Virus record (IMG/VR): IMGVR_UViG_3300032116_000316
Coordinates: 1 to 49,473 of that record
Strand: one strand, 5' to 3'
Source: a virus
DNA: 49,473 bases
The notes under the pieces are model-generated. The model ran no database searches. It was not told the DNA's origin and worked only from the letters and a program-made list of their open reading frames with translations. A program made the position numbers and the translations under genes. Below, in pieces: positions 35,504 through 44,742 of the stretch (positions are counted from its first letter, which is position 1; each line of letters opens with the position of its first letter).

Positions 35504-36589
35504 TTAATTATTAACAAGTTTAAACGTTATATCATCATCAAAATATTGCACATCACCATCATTTTCAACTTTAAATTCAATTTTGTAAACTCTGTTTGAT
35601 TCCCAATTTGAAAAATTTGGTTTTATAAAATTACCATTAGAATCACAACTTATTTTTGAGTAGTTTCCAAATGGTATAATAATATCATTAGATTCAAAAT
35701 CTCTTATTTGATAATACGATGTGATTGGTAAATATTTTGTAGTATTATATGAAAAAGAATTACTAAATGTTCTTAAAGGATACAATTCTCTAGCAAATAT
35801 AGATAGTTTAGGTTCTGACCCTACTTTGTATTCTTTTTTTAAATTGGTAACTCCTATTTTAATATCGTTTGCTGTAAGTTCGTTTAAAGAACCTGTTGTA
35901 TAAGTTTGCGAATCCCACCCAATTCTAATTTTTGGTTGGTATATTGTATGAGTTTCTTTACTGAACAATTTAATAATACCATAATCAGCTGTATTTGATT
36001 CTACATCATTTGAATTATCAAAATTTGCATATTTTAATATAAATCCATCATTTGGTTTTGAACCACTCATCCAAACCTGTAAAAGTGATTTAACATCCAT
36101 TTCAATATCTGCTGATTGGTAATCAAAATTTTGTGATGCTCCATGCTGAGTCCACCAAGTTCCACCACCACCATTATTTTGGCTTGCTGTTGTATATGAA
36201 TTAAAATTATTTTCTAACCATTCTAATTTACTATCACCTTCTCTATAATTCCAAGTTACCCCTTGAGTTGAAATATTATCAAATCTAGTTCCTTTACCCA
36301 TTTCCCAACTTCCACTCAAAGGTGATGCATAAATTGTATATTTTAATGCAATTTCTTCAGTTTCAGTTTCTTTAAGTAATAATTTTGCATCACTCATTTT
36401 TATAGACGTATCTGATAAAGATGCTGATAGATATCCTAATTCAAATTTTATTAAAGCATGGGATACATCTTTTATGTTTCCATAATATACTTTACTTATT
36501 TCCAAAATTTCATCTAAACCAGTATTCTGATTAGGTTGTTGGAGATATATCGTTGCATCTTTTGATGCTGTTAAAAAATAGTATGCCAT
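35504..36589 (-). CDS. Baseplate-region protein with DNRLRE-like beta domain
   Basis: A 361-residue protein. The opening (SKDATIYLQQPNQNTGLDEI, then HALIKFEL and later YTIYASPLSGSWEMGKG) resembles the DNRLRE/CBM-like beta-sandwich found in surface and virion proteins. WNYREGD and TWWTQHGAS continue that domain to about residue 215. The C-terminal ~130 residues are another beta region. Its start shares a base with the gp6-like gene stop, so the two are co-translated. Position immediately after gp6 and before the coiled-coil protein suggests a wedge-outer or fibre-holding role, but I cannot equate it with a T4 protein. Confidence 0.75.
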   Translation of the reverse strand: MAYYFLTASKDATIYLQQPNQNTGLDEILEISKVYYGNIKDVSHALIKFELGYLSASLSDTSIKMSDAKLLLKETETEEIALKYTIYASPLSGSWEMGKGTRFDNISTQGVTWNYREGDSKLEWLENNFNSYTTASQNNGGGGTWWTQHGASQNFDYQSADIEMDVKSLLQVWMSGSKPNDGFILKYANFDNSNDVESNTADYGIIKLFSKETHTIYQPKIRIGWDSQTYTTGSLNELTANDIKIGVTNLKKEYKVGSEPKLSIFARELYPLRTFSNSFSYNTTKYLPITSYYQIRDFESNDIIIPFGNYSKISCDSNGNFIKPNFSNWESNRVYKIEFKVENDGDVQYFDDDITFKLVNN

Positions 36590-38625
36590 TATCTTACTCT
36601 ACCTTTAATGTCTGAATCAGGAAACTTTATTTCAAAAACTGAAGGGTCTAAAGATGGATAAATAATTTTATCTTTAGTAGCTGCTTCAATATTATAAGAA
36701 TTGGAAGAATACTTTCCTCCGCATTTATTTGTAAATTTTAACATTGGTACAGATGAAACACCTTCTACATTTGCTATTAACAATTCTACCTCACTCAAAT
36801 TAATTGTCTGATTAAATGTCCAATTATCGATATTAAAATAATCTTTAAGTTCGTTTATTACTTTTAAAAGAATTTCACTTTTATTGTAATTTCCATAAAC
36901 AACAATTTCAAAATCTAAACCAATATTAATTACAAATCCATCATTTATGTTAATACCATCTGTTAAAATTCTATATTCATTTAAGTAAGTTTTAAGATTT
37001 TCTTTGACACCTCTATTAAGGTTTGTTAAGTTTCCTCTATTATCATATCCCAACAAATACAAATTTATTGCAAACGGATTATTTTTTTCATTTTCATTTG
37101 AAGTTTTGCCAATTAAATATTTTGTTATTTCTTCTTTTATACTTTGTTGAGTTGGTTCTTCAGCATCAGGCTTATTAACAAAACTCATTACTAAATCAGT
37201 AAATTCTTGCAAATGATTTGGTGATGCTAATATAGAAGATGGTGAGTTATTATCTAATGTACCATCTGCTACAGCGTATGCTTTTGCAATAGCACCATAT
37301 TTTGCAGGCATTGATAACGTTCTTACTTGATAATCTTTTGCAGTTACTGCTCTATTTTGTGCTCCAAAGAAAGCTAAAGCGTTTTGTCTAATTTCTTCTA
37401 AACTTTCAGCACTTCTACCACCAGTAGCTGGTACTTCATTATCAATTGCTACTGAAGCTTTGATTGTATTGTAAATTGCTTTTTCTGCAGTTGTAAAAGC
37501 GTCTGTATCTTCATCCAATTCAATCTTACTTATTCTAGTAAGTTGTCCTACTGCTATATTAGATTGAACACCTCCGCCAACTAAATACTTTACAGTCATT
37601 GTTGTATTTGATGGGGATGTACCATAAGTTTTTGTTTTTAGAAAGTTAGTAGGGTCAAATGATTCATCTAATCTATCTATTGAGTTTGGTAAACCAAGTC
37701 CTACATTTTTTAAATTTGGTATTAATTGTTCATCACTAGCTGATGAATCGCCTGCACCAAATTGTATTGTTGTTGTATTATTTTGATTTACTTTTGAAAC
37801 ATATCGTCTTGATGTCTTTATAGTTTTTAAGATATAAGGAACAGTAGATTTAAATTGATACAAATCAGGATCATTTTTTTCTAAATTAGGTTCATCTAAA
37901 AAAACCATTTCTTGAGCTAAATATGGAACTTCATACCATTTGTTTCCATTACCATCTCTTACATCATAAATTTGTATAACATTTGTATCATCTAAAGTAA
38001 TTTTTTGGAAAGGGGAGTATGCATCAAAAGTAACTGATTTTTGTTTCAGTTCTCCAGATATTGCTTGAACGTATTTTTTAACTAAATAAAATAAAGGTTC
38101 ACCAGTATTAGCATCTCTTTGATATATTGTAATTTCTCTATTTGTTTCATCTGAAAAATCTACAACATCAGTTGTTCTAAATGTTATAGCTGCTTTGTTT
38201 GATTTTGTTATTAATCCTTCTTTAATTCTTAAATAATATTTTGAATCAGGAATGTTATTAATACCAGTTCCAATTGATGGAACTAACTGATATATACTTA
38301 AATTTGTAACAGCTGGCGCAGATACTTTTGGTTTATATCCCAAATATTGTGCCAATGCTAAAACACTTTGAGGGTCTTCCGCATACACCATTAATGATTC
38401 TTTTAAAGTATCATCAATATAATATGATAATGAATCACCTATGTACGATGCCATTTCAATAAACATCATACCGGGTGATGATTCATTAAAATCTGAATAA
38501 GTTTTAGGAAAATACGTTTTAGCAAATTCTATTAAGTTGTTTCTAAATGATACAAAATCTTTATTAAGATACTTAATATCTTTTCCTTTATTTTTAAAAT
38601 TTTTATTTGTAATTGTTACTGACAT
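36589..38625 (-). CDS. Baseplate wedge protein, T4 gp6-like (Baseplate_J)
   Basis: A 678-residue wedge protein; in T4, gp6 dimers form the inner baseplate ring. The N-terminal part has FRNNLIEFAKTYFPKTYSDF followed by ESSPGMMFIEMASYIGDSL, the standard gp6 start. The centre has GGRSAESLEEIRQNALAFF and QNRAVTAKDYQ, the Baseplate_J core. The C-terminal third covers the repeated alpha/beta domains. The length matches T4 gp6 (660). It directly follows gp25, as in T4-like phages. The stop shares a base with the next start. Confidence 0.92.
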   Translation of the reverse strand: MSVTITNKNFKNKGKDIKYLNKDFVSFRNNLIEFAKTYFPKTYSDFNESSPGMMFIEMASYIGDSLSYYIDDTLKESLMVYAEDPQSVLALAQYLGYKPKVSAPAVTNLSIYQLVPSIGTGINNIPDSKYYLRIKEGLITKSNKAAITFRTTDVVDFSDETNREITIYQRDANTGEPLFYLVKKYVQAISGELKQKSVTFDAYSPFQKITLDDTNVIQIYDVRDGNGNKWYEVPYLAQEMVFLDEPNLEKNDPDLYQFKSTVPYILKTIKTSRRYVSKVNQNNTTTIQFGAGDSSASDEQLIPNLKNVGLGLPNSIDRLDESFDPTNFLKTKTYGTSPSNTTMTVKYLVGGGVQSNIAVGQLTRISKIELDEDTDAFTTAEKAIYNTIKASVAIDNEVPATGGRSAESLEEIRQNALAFFGAQNRAVTAKDYQVRTLSMPAKYGAIAKAYAVADGTLDNNSPSSILASPNHLQEFTDLVMSFVNKPDAEEPTQQSIKEEITKYLIGKTSNENEKNNPFAINLYLLGYDNRGNLTNLNRGVKENLKTYLNEYRILTDGININDGFVINIGLDFEIVVYGNYNKSEILLKVINELKDYFNIDNWTFNQTINLSEVELLIANVEGVSSVPMLKFTNKCGGKYSSNSYNIEAATKDKIIYPSLDPSVFEIKFPDSDIKGRVR

Positions 38626-38635
38626 ACTTTATAAA

Positions 38636-39064
38636 TTATGCTGCTACGTTAAATGTTACTGTATTTAAATTTGCGTTACCCAAAACATTAAATTGAATTG
38701 ATACTTTTACTGTATTTGTATCTTTATCATAATTTGTTGCTTCAACATCTATTTGTTGAATTGTTATATAAGGTAACCAAGTTGTAACCGCATTATTGAT
38801 TGTTTCTTCAATTTTTCCTGCTAATTCATCATCATTAAAATCAAATAACAATTCTTGCAATCCACTACCAAATTCAGGTTGCATAATTCTTTCACCTCTT
38901 TTAGTTAGTAATAAATTTTTTATATTAGAACTTGCTTGTTCAGCTGTTTTAAATGATTGATTAAAAGCAGTATTACCTATTTGAATAGGTAGTGTTATAC
39001 CAACAGCATAATCATCAAATTTTTTTGTATCTTGTACAAGCTTTTGTCCTAATACTACTGCCAT
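38636..39064 (-). CDS. Baseplate wedge protein, gp25-like
   Basis: A 142-residue protein with the GPW_gp25 fold, which joins the sheath and the baseplate ring. KTAEQASSNIKNLLLTKRGE followed by MQPEFGSGLQELLFD is the diagnostic core, and the remaining beta-strand segment ends VSIQFNVLG. The length is normal for the family (T4 gp25 is 132). It sits next to the gp6-like gene, as in T4. It shares one base with the upstream gene stop. Confidence 0.93.
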   Translation of the reverse strand: MAVVLGQKLVQDTKKFDDYAVGITLPIQIGNTAFNQSFKTAEQASSNIKNLLLTKRGERIMQPEFGSGLQELLFDFNDDELAGKIEETINNAVTTWLPYITIQQIDVEATNYDKDTNTVKVSIQFNVLGNANLNTVTFNVAA

Positions 39065-39534
39065 TACTTCTTAAATCTTTTGACAAGCTCAGAATAATCT
39101 CTATTCAATGCTTTGTCTAATTCAGCTACACCAGTTTGAACCCCCAATCCAGTCTTTTGAGGTCCACCACCAGCGAAATCACCATAACCCATTTTTTCAG
39201 CAATTGCTGTTCTACCTACTATTGAACCCATATCACCTTGTCCAAAACTCATAGTTCTATAACCACCATCGTTTGATACTGCGGCTCTAGTTTCGTTAAG
39301 GATTTGATTAATCATTGGGTTTTTAGTATAAGTTTTTTGTTCTGCTAATTTAGGTTCATCATCACCTAAAATAGCTTTAGCCATACTCAAACCAGTATTT
39401 TTAGGTTGCTTTTGTTCAGCTAATACCTTTTTCATTTCAGCTCTTACAGCTTCCTTAATTATACCAGAAAGTTGTTGTTTAACTTCTTCTTTAACTAAGA
39501 TTTGGATGGCTTGTAATAATTTATCAGTATTCAT
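39064..39534 (-). CDS. Unknown protein between lysin and gp25
   Basis: A 156-residue protein. Residues 1-45 form an amphipathic helix rich in Val, Lys and Glu (LVKEEVKQQLSGIIKEAV), possibly a coiled coil. The rest is polar, with TKNPMINQILNETRAAV and a Gly-rich patch (GGGPQKTGLGVQTGV). I recall similar proteins near baseplate genes of uncultured phages but no function. It is preceded by a promoter-like motif and leads the gp25-gp6 group. Confidence 0.7.
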   Translation of the reverse strand: MNTDKLLQAIQILVKEEVKQQLSGIIKEAVRAEMKKVLAEQKQPKNTGLSMAKAILGDDEPKLAEQKTYTKNPMINQILNETRAAVSNDGGYRTMSFGQGDMGSIVGRTAIAEKMGYGDFAGGGPQKTGLGVQTGVAELDKALNRDYSELVKRFKK

Positions 39535-39554
39535 ACATTATCGTTTGTTATGTT

Positions 39555-39563
39555 TATAAATAT
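39555..39563 (-). promoter_or_regulatory. Promoter-like motif ATATTTATA
   Basis: Exact copy, 20 bases before the ATG at 39534 in a 51-base gap. It would start the gp25-gp6 baseplate group. Confidence 0.5.
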
Positions 39564-39585
39564 TTCAATTGATTATTTTTGGGTT

Positions 39586-40554
39586 TTATGCCCATAATGT
39601 GTTATCTTTTTGCAAATCTGTCCAATACAATGTAAATTTCTTAATTCTGTCATCCAATCCATTATATCCACCATTAATACGTTTTGTTACAACTTTAATT
39701 GTTGTGGTTGATGAATCTACACATTTAGCACCCAATTTATTTGCTTTCCAAAATAAACAAGCTGTGTCAGCGAAGTATTTTGTACCTACTATTGTTGGAT
39801 TACTTTCAAAATCAGCTCCAGCAACAGGTCCAAACTTTCTATAATTAGCTCTACCTGTTAATTGAATATATCCTCTACCTTTGTATCTAGGTCCATCACC
39901 AGGTTGAGTATTTCCCAAATCTTTTCTACCTTCGTATGCTTTTCCAGATGCAATTTCTTCTTTATATATAAAATTACCTGATTCGTGATTTGTTTGTGCT
40001 AAAAAATGTGCTCTTTCCAAAGGTGTTCTACCTACACTATATTTTCTCATTGCTAAAACCAATTCATTTGGTACTTTAAGTTTACTTTTATAATTTGGTT
40101 CTTTTGGTATATCATTTTTAGGTTTTTCCTCATCTGTTAATGGTGGGTCTGGTGTATTACCTGCCTCTTGTTCTAATTGTTTTTCTATTTCTTCTAATTG
40201 TGCAGTAACATTTTCTGTTTCTTCCGGTGTAGCTGGTTCAACAACTACTTCTTCATCAAATGCAACCGCTGTTGCTTCGTTTATATCAGCGCCTTCTAAA
40301 GTTGCTTCTTCTGATGCTAATAATTGTGCATCGGTCATTTCAATTTCTTCAGTACTAACTGTTGTGGTAGATGGATTTGGTGGTTCTACATTATATCCCT
40401 GCCAATTAGCTATACCAGGTCCTGGTGTATTGGCTGGTGGATATGTTGATACCGTATTAACAATACCACTAACTGTGGTTAAATGCTGCTGGGCATACCT
40501 AATAAATTCATCAATTAATAATTCGTAATTTTTAGTAGGAGGTATTGCTGCCAT
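39586..40554 (-). CDS. Virion-associated GH19-type muramidase/chitinase-like lysin
   Basis: A 322-residue peptidoglycan hydrolase. Residues about 160-322 are a glycoside hydrolase 19 domain. AHFLAQTNHESGNF (182-195) supplies the first catalytic glutamate, YEGR (207-210) the likely second, then GRGYIQLTGRANY (227-239) and RINGGYNG (292-299). Residues 1-60 form a probable docking domain that ends GPGIANWQGYNV. Residues 60-160 are an acidic, proline-rich linker. Encoded in the baseplate block next to the spike and an M15 peptidase, it is more likely a tail lysin for entry than a late endolysin. No signal peptide. Confidence 0.88.
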   Translation of the reverse strand: MAAIPPTKNYELLIDEFIRYAQQHLTTVSGIVNTVSTYPPANTPGPGIANWQGYNVEPPNPSTTTVSTEEIEMTDAQLLASEEATLEGADINEATAVAFDEEVVVEPATPEETENVTAQLEEIEKQLEQEAGNTPDPPLTDEEKPKNDIPKEPNYKSKLKVPNELVLAMRKYSVGRTPLERAHFLAQTNHESGNFIYKEEIASGKAYEGRKDLGNTQPGDGPRYKGRGYIQLTGRANYRKFGPVAGADFESNPTIVGTKYFADTACLFWKANKLGAKCVDSSTTTIKVVTKRINGGYNGLDDRIKKFTLYWTDLQKDNTLWA

Positions 40555-40555
40555 A

Positions 40556-42232
40556 TTATGCTTCTCTTTGTTGTTTTGTCAATGTTTGAAATCCCCAATA
40601 TTCCCAATGCCAAGCTTCATCACACCCCTGCCCATCTGCTAGTCTATATGGATTATACCAACCAAATGCAGGTCCATTCTTTGCTAACCATTGATAAATT
40701 TTAGAGTTTTCTCTGGTATATTTTGCTGGAGCTGGTTTTGCTCTACCAACGCCCAATTGTTTTGCTTTAGCCTCTTGCATACCACATATCTCACCAAAAT
40801 CTAAAGATAATCCCCAACCATGTGGTGATGAACCTGGCTTAGCAGCACTGCTGGGTCCATACTTTTCATAACAAGCAAGTTGACCAGCATAGTCTCTATA
40901 TGTAGATGATACTCTCCATTTTATTCCATCTTTTTTTGCTCTAGCAATAAGTTTGTTATACATTTTTGCAGCCTCAACGTGCAATATACCACTACCATAA
41001 GATGAATCAATATTTCCTAATTTATCTTTTGGAATTTTACCATTTCCAAAGCTAGCTAAACCTGGAGGTGGTGGTGGTGCAGTTGCTCCAACATTTGTTG
41101 CAATTTTAGGAGGGTCTCCACCTTCTGATACTGTTGTTGGCTTTCTTTCTGTTGTTACTAAATTTGCTTTTTCTTTTCCAACATATGTAAGAGAACCCCA
41201 ATGACTTATTCCGCTTGGTGTTTTTGAAGTACCACTTATAGCACTACCTCTAGCTTCGGTAGGACCTGAATAAACATTTAGTATTGGTACACCATTTTTT
41301 ATTGCATTTAAAATTATTTCTTTTGTATTTGCAGATTCGGTAAATGGTTCTATTATAAATAATTTTGATTTATCAACAATTTCACTATTCGATAATTCAA
41401 AAGCTCTAACACATCCTGCACTAAATAAAAATACAGGAACTTTAGGACTATTTTTCATACCCAAAATTACTTCAGCTGAAGTTGTTGTATATCTAAATCC
41501 TTTTACTTTTTTATTTTTTCCAAAACCATCTTTAAATAATTCAACTTGCTTATCAATATTATAATCACCATCTCTATAATCTAATCCACCAACTAAAATT
41601 GCATCAAATTCTGGTAGCGGTTCTGTTTCTTCAACTGGTTCTTCTTTTACTTCACCAATTTCTACTTCTTGTGGTTCATAAAGTTCAACAGTAACTTCTT
41701 CTACAGATTCAACTTCTACCGCAACATCATCAATTGGTACTTCACCTAAAATTTCTTCCGTTTCGCCAATTTCAACTTCAGGCATATCATCATCTTTTTC
41801 ATTTTCATTTCTTATATCAGGTTCTTCTCCCAAAACTGGTTGCTGCCAAGTTCCAGCATTTGTACAAGTCATACTTACAATTTGAATATTTTGCACTGCG
41901 CCTGTTGCTGGTGGTGTTTGTGGTGGATTTTGTATTGATGTTGGGTCTAATTGAGCCCCATTCCAATATGCTAATACACCCTTTCCCATTTCTCCTACCA
42001 AATCATATGGTTCTGTCTGAGAATTTCCTTTTTCTAAAGCTAATTTAAATAAATCTTTTAATGAGCCGGAATTACCCATTTTAAATTTAGCTTGAAACAA
42101 ATTATCTTTTCCTCTTTTTATTGCTTCATCATATTCAGTTGCATAAGCTGTTGCAACCACTTCAATATCGTTTATTGATTCTGGATTTTGTGCTAATCTT
42201 AATATATTTTGCTTAAAAGTTTCCCAAGACAT
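40556..42232 (-). CDS. Virion-associated M15 (VanY-like) D,D/L,D-peptidase with extra alpha/beta domain
   Basis: A 558-residue protein. Residues about 1-100 form a helical docking domain ending GKGVLAYWNGAQL, similar to the corresponding motif of the adjacent GH19 lysin. A very acidic linker covers about 140-205. Residues about 210-345 look like an alpha/beta domain (FDAILVGGLDYRDGD, VPVFLFSAGCVRAF, GVPILNVYSGP) of unknown role. The C-terminus (about 410-558) is a peptidase_M15 zinc enzyme: VSSTYRDYAGQL, SSPHGWGLSLDFG with the His and Asp ligands, and EAWHWEYW with the Glu-x-x-His-type end. The two lysins cut different peptidoglycan bonds. Confidence 0.88.
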   Translation of the reverse strand: MSWETFKQNILRLAQNPESINDIEVVATAYATEYDEAIKRGKDNLFQAKFKMGNSGSLKDLFKLALEKGNSQTEPYDLVGEMGKGVLAYWNGAQLDPTSIQNPPQTPPATGAVQNIQIVSMTCTNAGTWQQPVLGEEPDIRNENEKDDDMPEVEIGETEEILGEVPIDDVAVEVESVEEVTVELYEPQEVEIGEVKEEPVEETEPLPEFDAILVGGLDYRDGDYNIDKQVELFKDGFGKNKKVKGFRYTTTSAEVILGMKNSPKVPVFLFSAGCVRAFELSNSEIVDKSKLFIIEPFTESANTKEIILNAIKNGVPILNVYSGPTEARGSAISGTSKTPSGISHWGSLTYVGKEKANLVTTERKPTTVSEGGDPPKIATNVGATAPPPPPGLASFGNGKIPKDKLGNIDSSYGSGILHVEAAKMYNKLIARAKKDGIKWRVSSTYRDYAGQLACYEKYGPSSAAKPGSSPHGWGLSLDFGEICGMQEAKAKQLGVGRAKPAPAKYTRENSKIYQWLAKNGPAFGWYNPYRLADGQGCDEAWHWEYWGFQTLTKQQREA

Positions 42233-42233
42233 T

Positions 42234-43484
42234 TTAAGATGTTTTATTAAGTTCGCTCAATACTGATTTTAATTTGGATTTGATTGTATTAAATTTAGGA
42301 ACATTTGTTGGTCCTGTTGCAGATGGACCTGCTGGTGTTAAGAATACTTGTTGAACTATTGCATCTATTAATTCTTCCATCAATGAAACCCAAGCATCAC
42401 CTTTTACCAATGGTTCTAATTTTGTATTTCCCAAATTAATTTTTCCATTACCAGTATTTAAATTTATATCTCTATCGTTAGTATTATAATTTGTAGAATC
42501 ACCAACGTTTACATCAACTCCTAATTTATTATCAATAGAAAGAGAACCATCTGAAATAAATCCATAATTTTTCTTTGAATAAAAAATCATTTCAGCGTTT
42601 TTAGCCGAAAGAATAATTCTTCCAGAATTTATTAATATTTGGTCTCCAATTAATTTAGATGGATACGCTTTAAACGTATTTGGTTTCGTTTCAAAATCAG
42701 TAGAACCTTTATCATCAACAGTTCCAGGTTGAAATGGTAATTGATATTGATTTGATGATAAAACAATTATACTACCATCTCTATTAATATCTTCTTCAGT
42801 AGAAACCTTTAATTCTTTCTTTTTTGATTCAGCATTTTCAGAATTTCTTATAATAGTTGTTGGAGAAAATATTTTTTGAGAATTGTTATATCCACTAAAT
42901 CTTATAGATTGTCCAAATCTTGTCTCTATTAAACTATCACCTTCATATAATTTTAATTTATGAATTCCAGCTTCACCTTCAAAATAATTTCCATATTTGT
43001 CATACTTTGATGATTCTTTTACGTTAGTTTTTGGCGTATTGGTTTCTGCTGTTGTTTTATATGATGTATTTTTGTCTTCTGGAATTTGGGTTGGCGGAAA
43101 TGTTTCAGAAATTATTGTTTTTTTAGCATCAACATTTGGTGTTTTTTCTTGACCAATTCTTTTATAATATGATGTACCACCATTTTGAAATATTTCTACC
43201 GATTCATTTATTAATGGTAGTGTTTTAAAATTTTTATCAAAAGGAAATGCAACTGGTAAAGATGCATCATCTGAAGATGGTTGTCCAACTAATCTATATT
43301 GAACTGCTCCTATATAAGATGTTTCTCCAAAAAATTCTAAATCTTTATCACCAACGTGCTTAATATACTCATGCGTTTCATCAAGTATGATAGAATACAC
43401 TATTCCAAACCCCTTTGGTGCACCAGATCCCGCCGTTTGTGCCGATTGAGCCGCTGCTGATTGTGGACTTGATAATTCTGCCAT
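42234..43484 (-). CDS. Baseplate hub/spike protein, T4 gp5-like without lysozyme
   Basis: A 416-residue protein. Residues about 25-110 look like an OB-fold domain (GFGIVYSIILDETHEYIKH, then YIGAVQYRLVGQ and TLPLINESVEIFQNG). A charged linker of about 60 residues follows. Residues about 165-345 are repeated short beta strands typical of a trimeric beta-helix spike (GIHKLKLYEGDSLIETRFGQ, INSGRIILSAKNAEMIFYS, DINLNTGNGKINLGN). The C-terminal helix may be a coiled coil. Unlike T4 gp5 there is no lysozyme domain; the two neighbouring genes may provide that activity. The assignment rests on pattern and context. Confidence 0.72.
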   Translation of the reverse strand: MAELSSPQSAAAQSAQTAGSGAPKGFGIVYSIILDETHEYIKHVGDKDLEFFGETSYIGAVQYRLVGQPSSDDASLPVAFPFDKNFKTLPLINESVEIFQNGGTSYYKRIGQEKTPNVDAKKTIISETFPPTQIPEDKNTSYKTTAETNTPKTNVKESSKYDKYGNYFEGEAGIHKLKLYEGDSLIETRFGQSIRFSGYNNSQKIFSPTTIIRNSENAESKKKELKVSTEEDINRDGSIIVLSSNQYQLPFQPGTVDDKGSTDFETKPNTFKAYPSKLIGDQILINSGRIILSAKNAEMIFYSKKNYGFISDGSLSIDNKLGVDVNVGDSTNYNTNDRDINLNTGNGKINLGNTKLEPLVKGDAWVSLMEELIDAIVQQVFLTPAGPSATGPTNVPKFNTIKSKLKSVLSELNKTS

Positions 43485-43485
43485 T

Positions 43486-43878
43486 TTACTTTATTGATTT
43501 TTTAAGTTCTTCTAATTCAAACTCCAAATCATCCACTCTTTCAACTTCTTGCTTAGTTTCTTCCAACTCTTTAAGTAGTTGATTTTTTTCAAATTCCGTA
43601 AGAAATCCATCCTGTCCTTCAGTCTTTTTATCAGCTGCTATAATCTTTGTTGCAATAGTTGCTAACTTAACTAATTGGTCATCATTCTTTACAGAACTAT
43701 CAATAAGCGAAGATAGTACAGGTCCTACGGTAGCAACATCACCTGCATGCTTTACCATTTTTTTCAGTTCTTCTATAAGACCTGATATTTTTTGTTTTTT
43801 GGAAAGTTGGTTGTTATAGATATCCTCAAATAGAGAACTTAGGTTTTTTCCTTTAAATAACTCGAATTCTGTTGACAT
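43486..43878 (-). CDS. Coiled-coil protein upstream of the spike gene
   Basis: A 130-residue acidic helical protein. The end (about 95-128) is heptad-like (LLKELEETKQEVERVDDLEF) and the centre holds GDVATVGPVLSSLIDSSVKND. I do not recognise the family. It is the first gene after the promoter-like motif at 43901-43909 and its stop is a single base from the start of the spike gene, so it should be expressed with the hub. A small structural or chaperone role is a guess. Confidence 0.68.
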   Translation of the reverse strand: MSTEFELFKGKNLSSLFEDIYNNQLSKKQKISGLIEELKKMVKHAGDVATVGPVLSSLIDSSVKNDDQLVKLATIATKIIAADKKTEGQDGFLTEFEKNQLLKELEETKQEVERVDDLEFELEELKKSIK

Positions 43879-43900
43879 ACTTTTAGTTTTAATGTACGTC

Positions 43901-43909
43901 TATAAATAT
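43901..43909 (-). promoter_or_regulatory. Promoter-like motif ATATTTATA
   Basis: Exact copy, 22 bases before the ATG at 43878, in the gap that divides the tagged cargo cluster from the baseplate block. Confidence 0.5.
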
Positions 43910-43929
43910 GTATTATGAAAAAAGTGGGG

Positions 43930-44742
43930 TTATTCTGCGATTACCTCAATCTTAATCTTTGGTTGATAATCTTTTGGTAATTTGTTAGTAATACCTTTAA
44001 ATTCTTTTACTTTGTTCTTAAAATAAGTAATTTGTAAGATTTTATCAGTAAGATTCATTACAGTCTGAGAAGAAGTTGACATCTCATTTGTATCTCTTTT
44101 CATATTCAATTGAGGTCTTTTTGGGAAGAACTCTTTTCTCATAGCTGCTGCTATTTCTTTCCAATCTTCAACTCTATCAACTGATTTTTCAGCTGATATC
44201 TTTCTCATTTTTGATGATAGGTATTTCTCACCATGTGTGTATCCGGCATCAGTAAAAAGATGTCCGTGATTTGTACGAACAACTGGTGATTCGGAGTTTT
44301 GAAGTTTAACATCAGGCTTATGCTTTGATGTAGTTTCAATACTAATCAAATGTTTTGGTGATGATACGAAAGTGTGACCTTTAAGAGATAAACCACTACT
44401 ACCTTTATAAGATATTGCAGCTCTAACGGCTTTTATTAGTGTAGGTTGTTTAATAATATTTCTCATCTTATCACCATCAGGACCCGGCTTACCACCTTTC
44501 TTTACTATCTTAGCTTCTGCTTCATCATGTCCAACAAGTAATGCTGAGTTTACTACACCAATACCATGTTCATTCAAACCTTCACTCCAATCAGTAATTA
44601 AATCATGCAAATACGCAACTTCTACACCATCAATAATGGTATGGACAATTTCAAGTTCTGGATTATACATTCTATCCCTATTTTTAGCAAGGATAAATTT
44701 ATCACCAACTTCTTTTGATACAATAATACATTCGTTTATCAT
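43930..44742 (-). CDS. Ntn-hydrolase (TANGO2/NRDE or C45-like), nucleophile cysteine at position 5
   Basis: A 270-residue N-terminal-nucleophile amidohydrolase. MINECIIVSK places the likely catalytic cysteine at residue 5. LAKNRDR (18-24) is the conserved Asn-Arg-Asp element, GLNEHGIGVVNSA (55-67) the oxyanion-loop region, and VRTNHGH (155-161) a further conserved block. Family members cut amide bonds of small acylated molecules or peptides; the substrate here cannot be told. The ATG overlaps the upstream TGA (ATGA), so the start is secure. The four residues before Cys5 end in INE, a match to the (L/I)xE prohead-protease consensus, so cleavage would yield N-terminal Cys. The gene closes the tagged cargo cluster. 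Confidence 0.78.
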   Translation of the reverse strand: MINECIIVSKEVGDKFILAKNRDRMYNPELEIVHTIIDGVEVAYLHDLITDWSEGLNEHGIGVVNSALLVGHDEAEAKIVKKGGKPGPDGDKMRNIIKQPTLIKAVRAAISYKGSSGLSLKGHTFVSSPKHLISIETTSKHKPDVKLQNSESPVVRTNHGHLFTDAGYTHGEKYLSSKMRKISAEKSVDRVEDWKEIAAAMRKEFFPKRPQLNMKRDTNEMSTSSQTVMNLTDKILQITYFKNKVKEFKGITNKLPKDYQPKIKIEVIAE

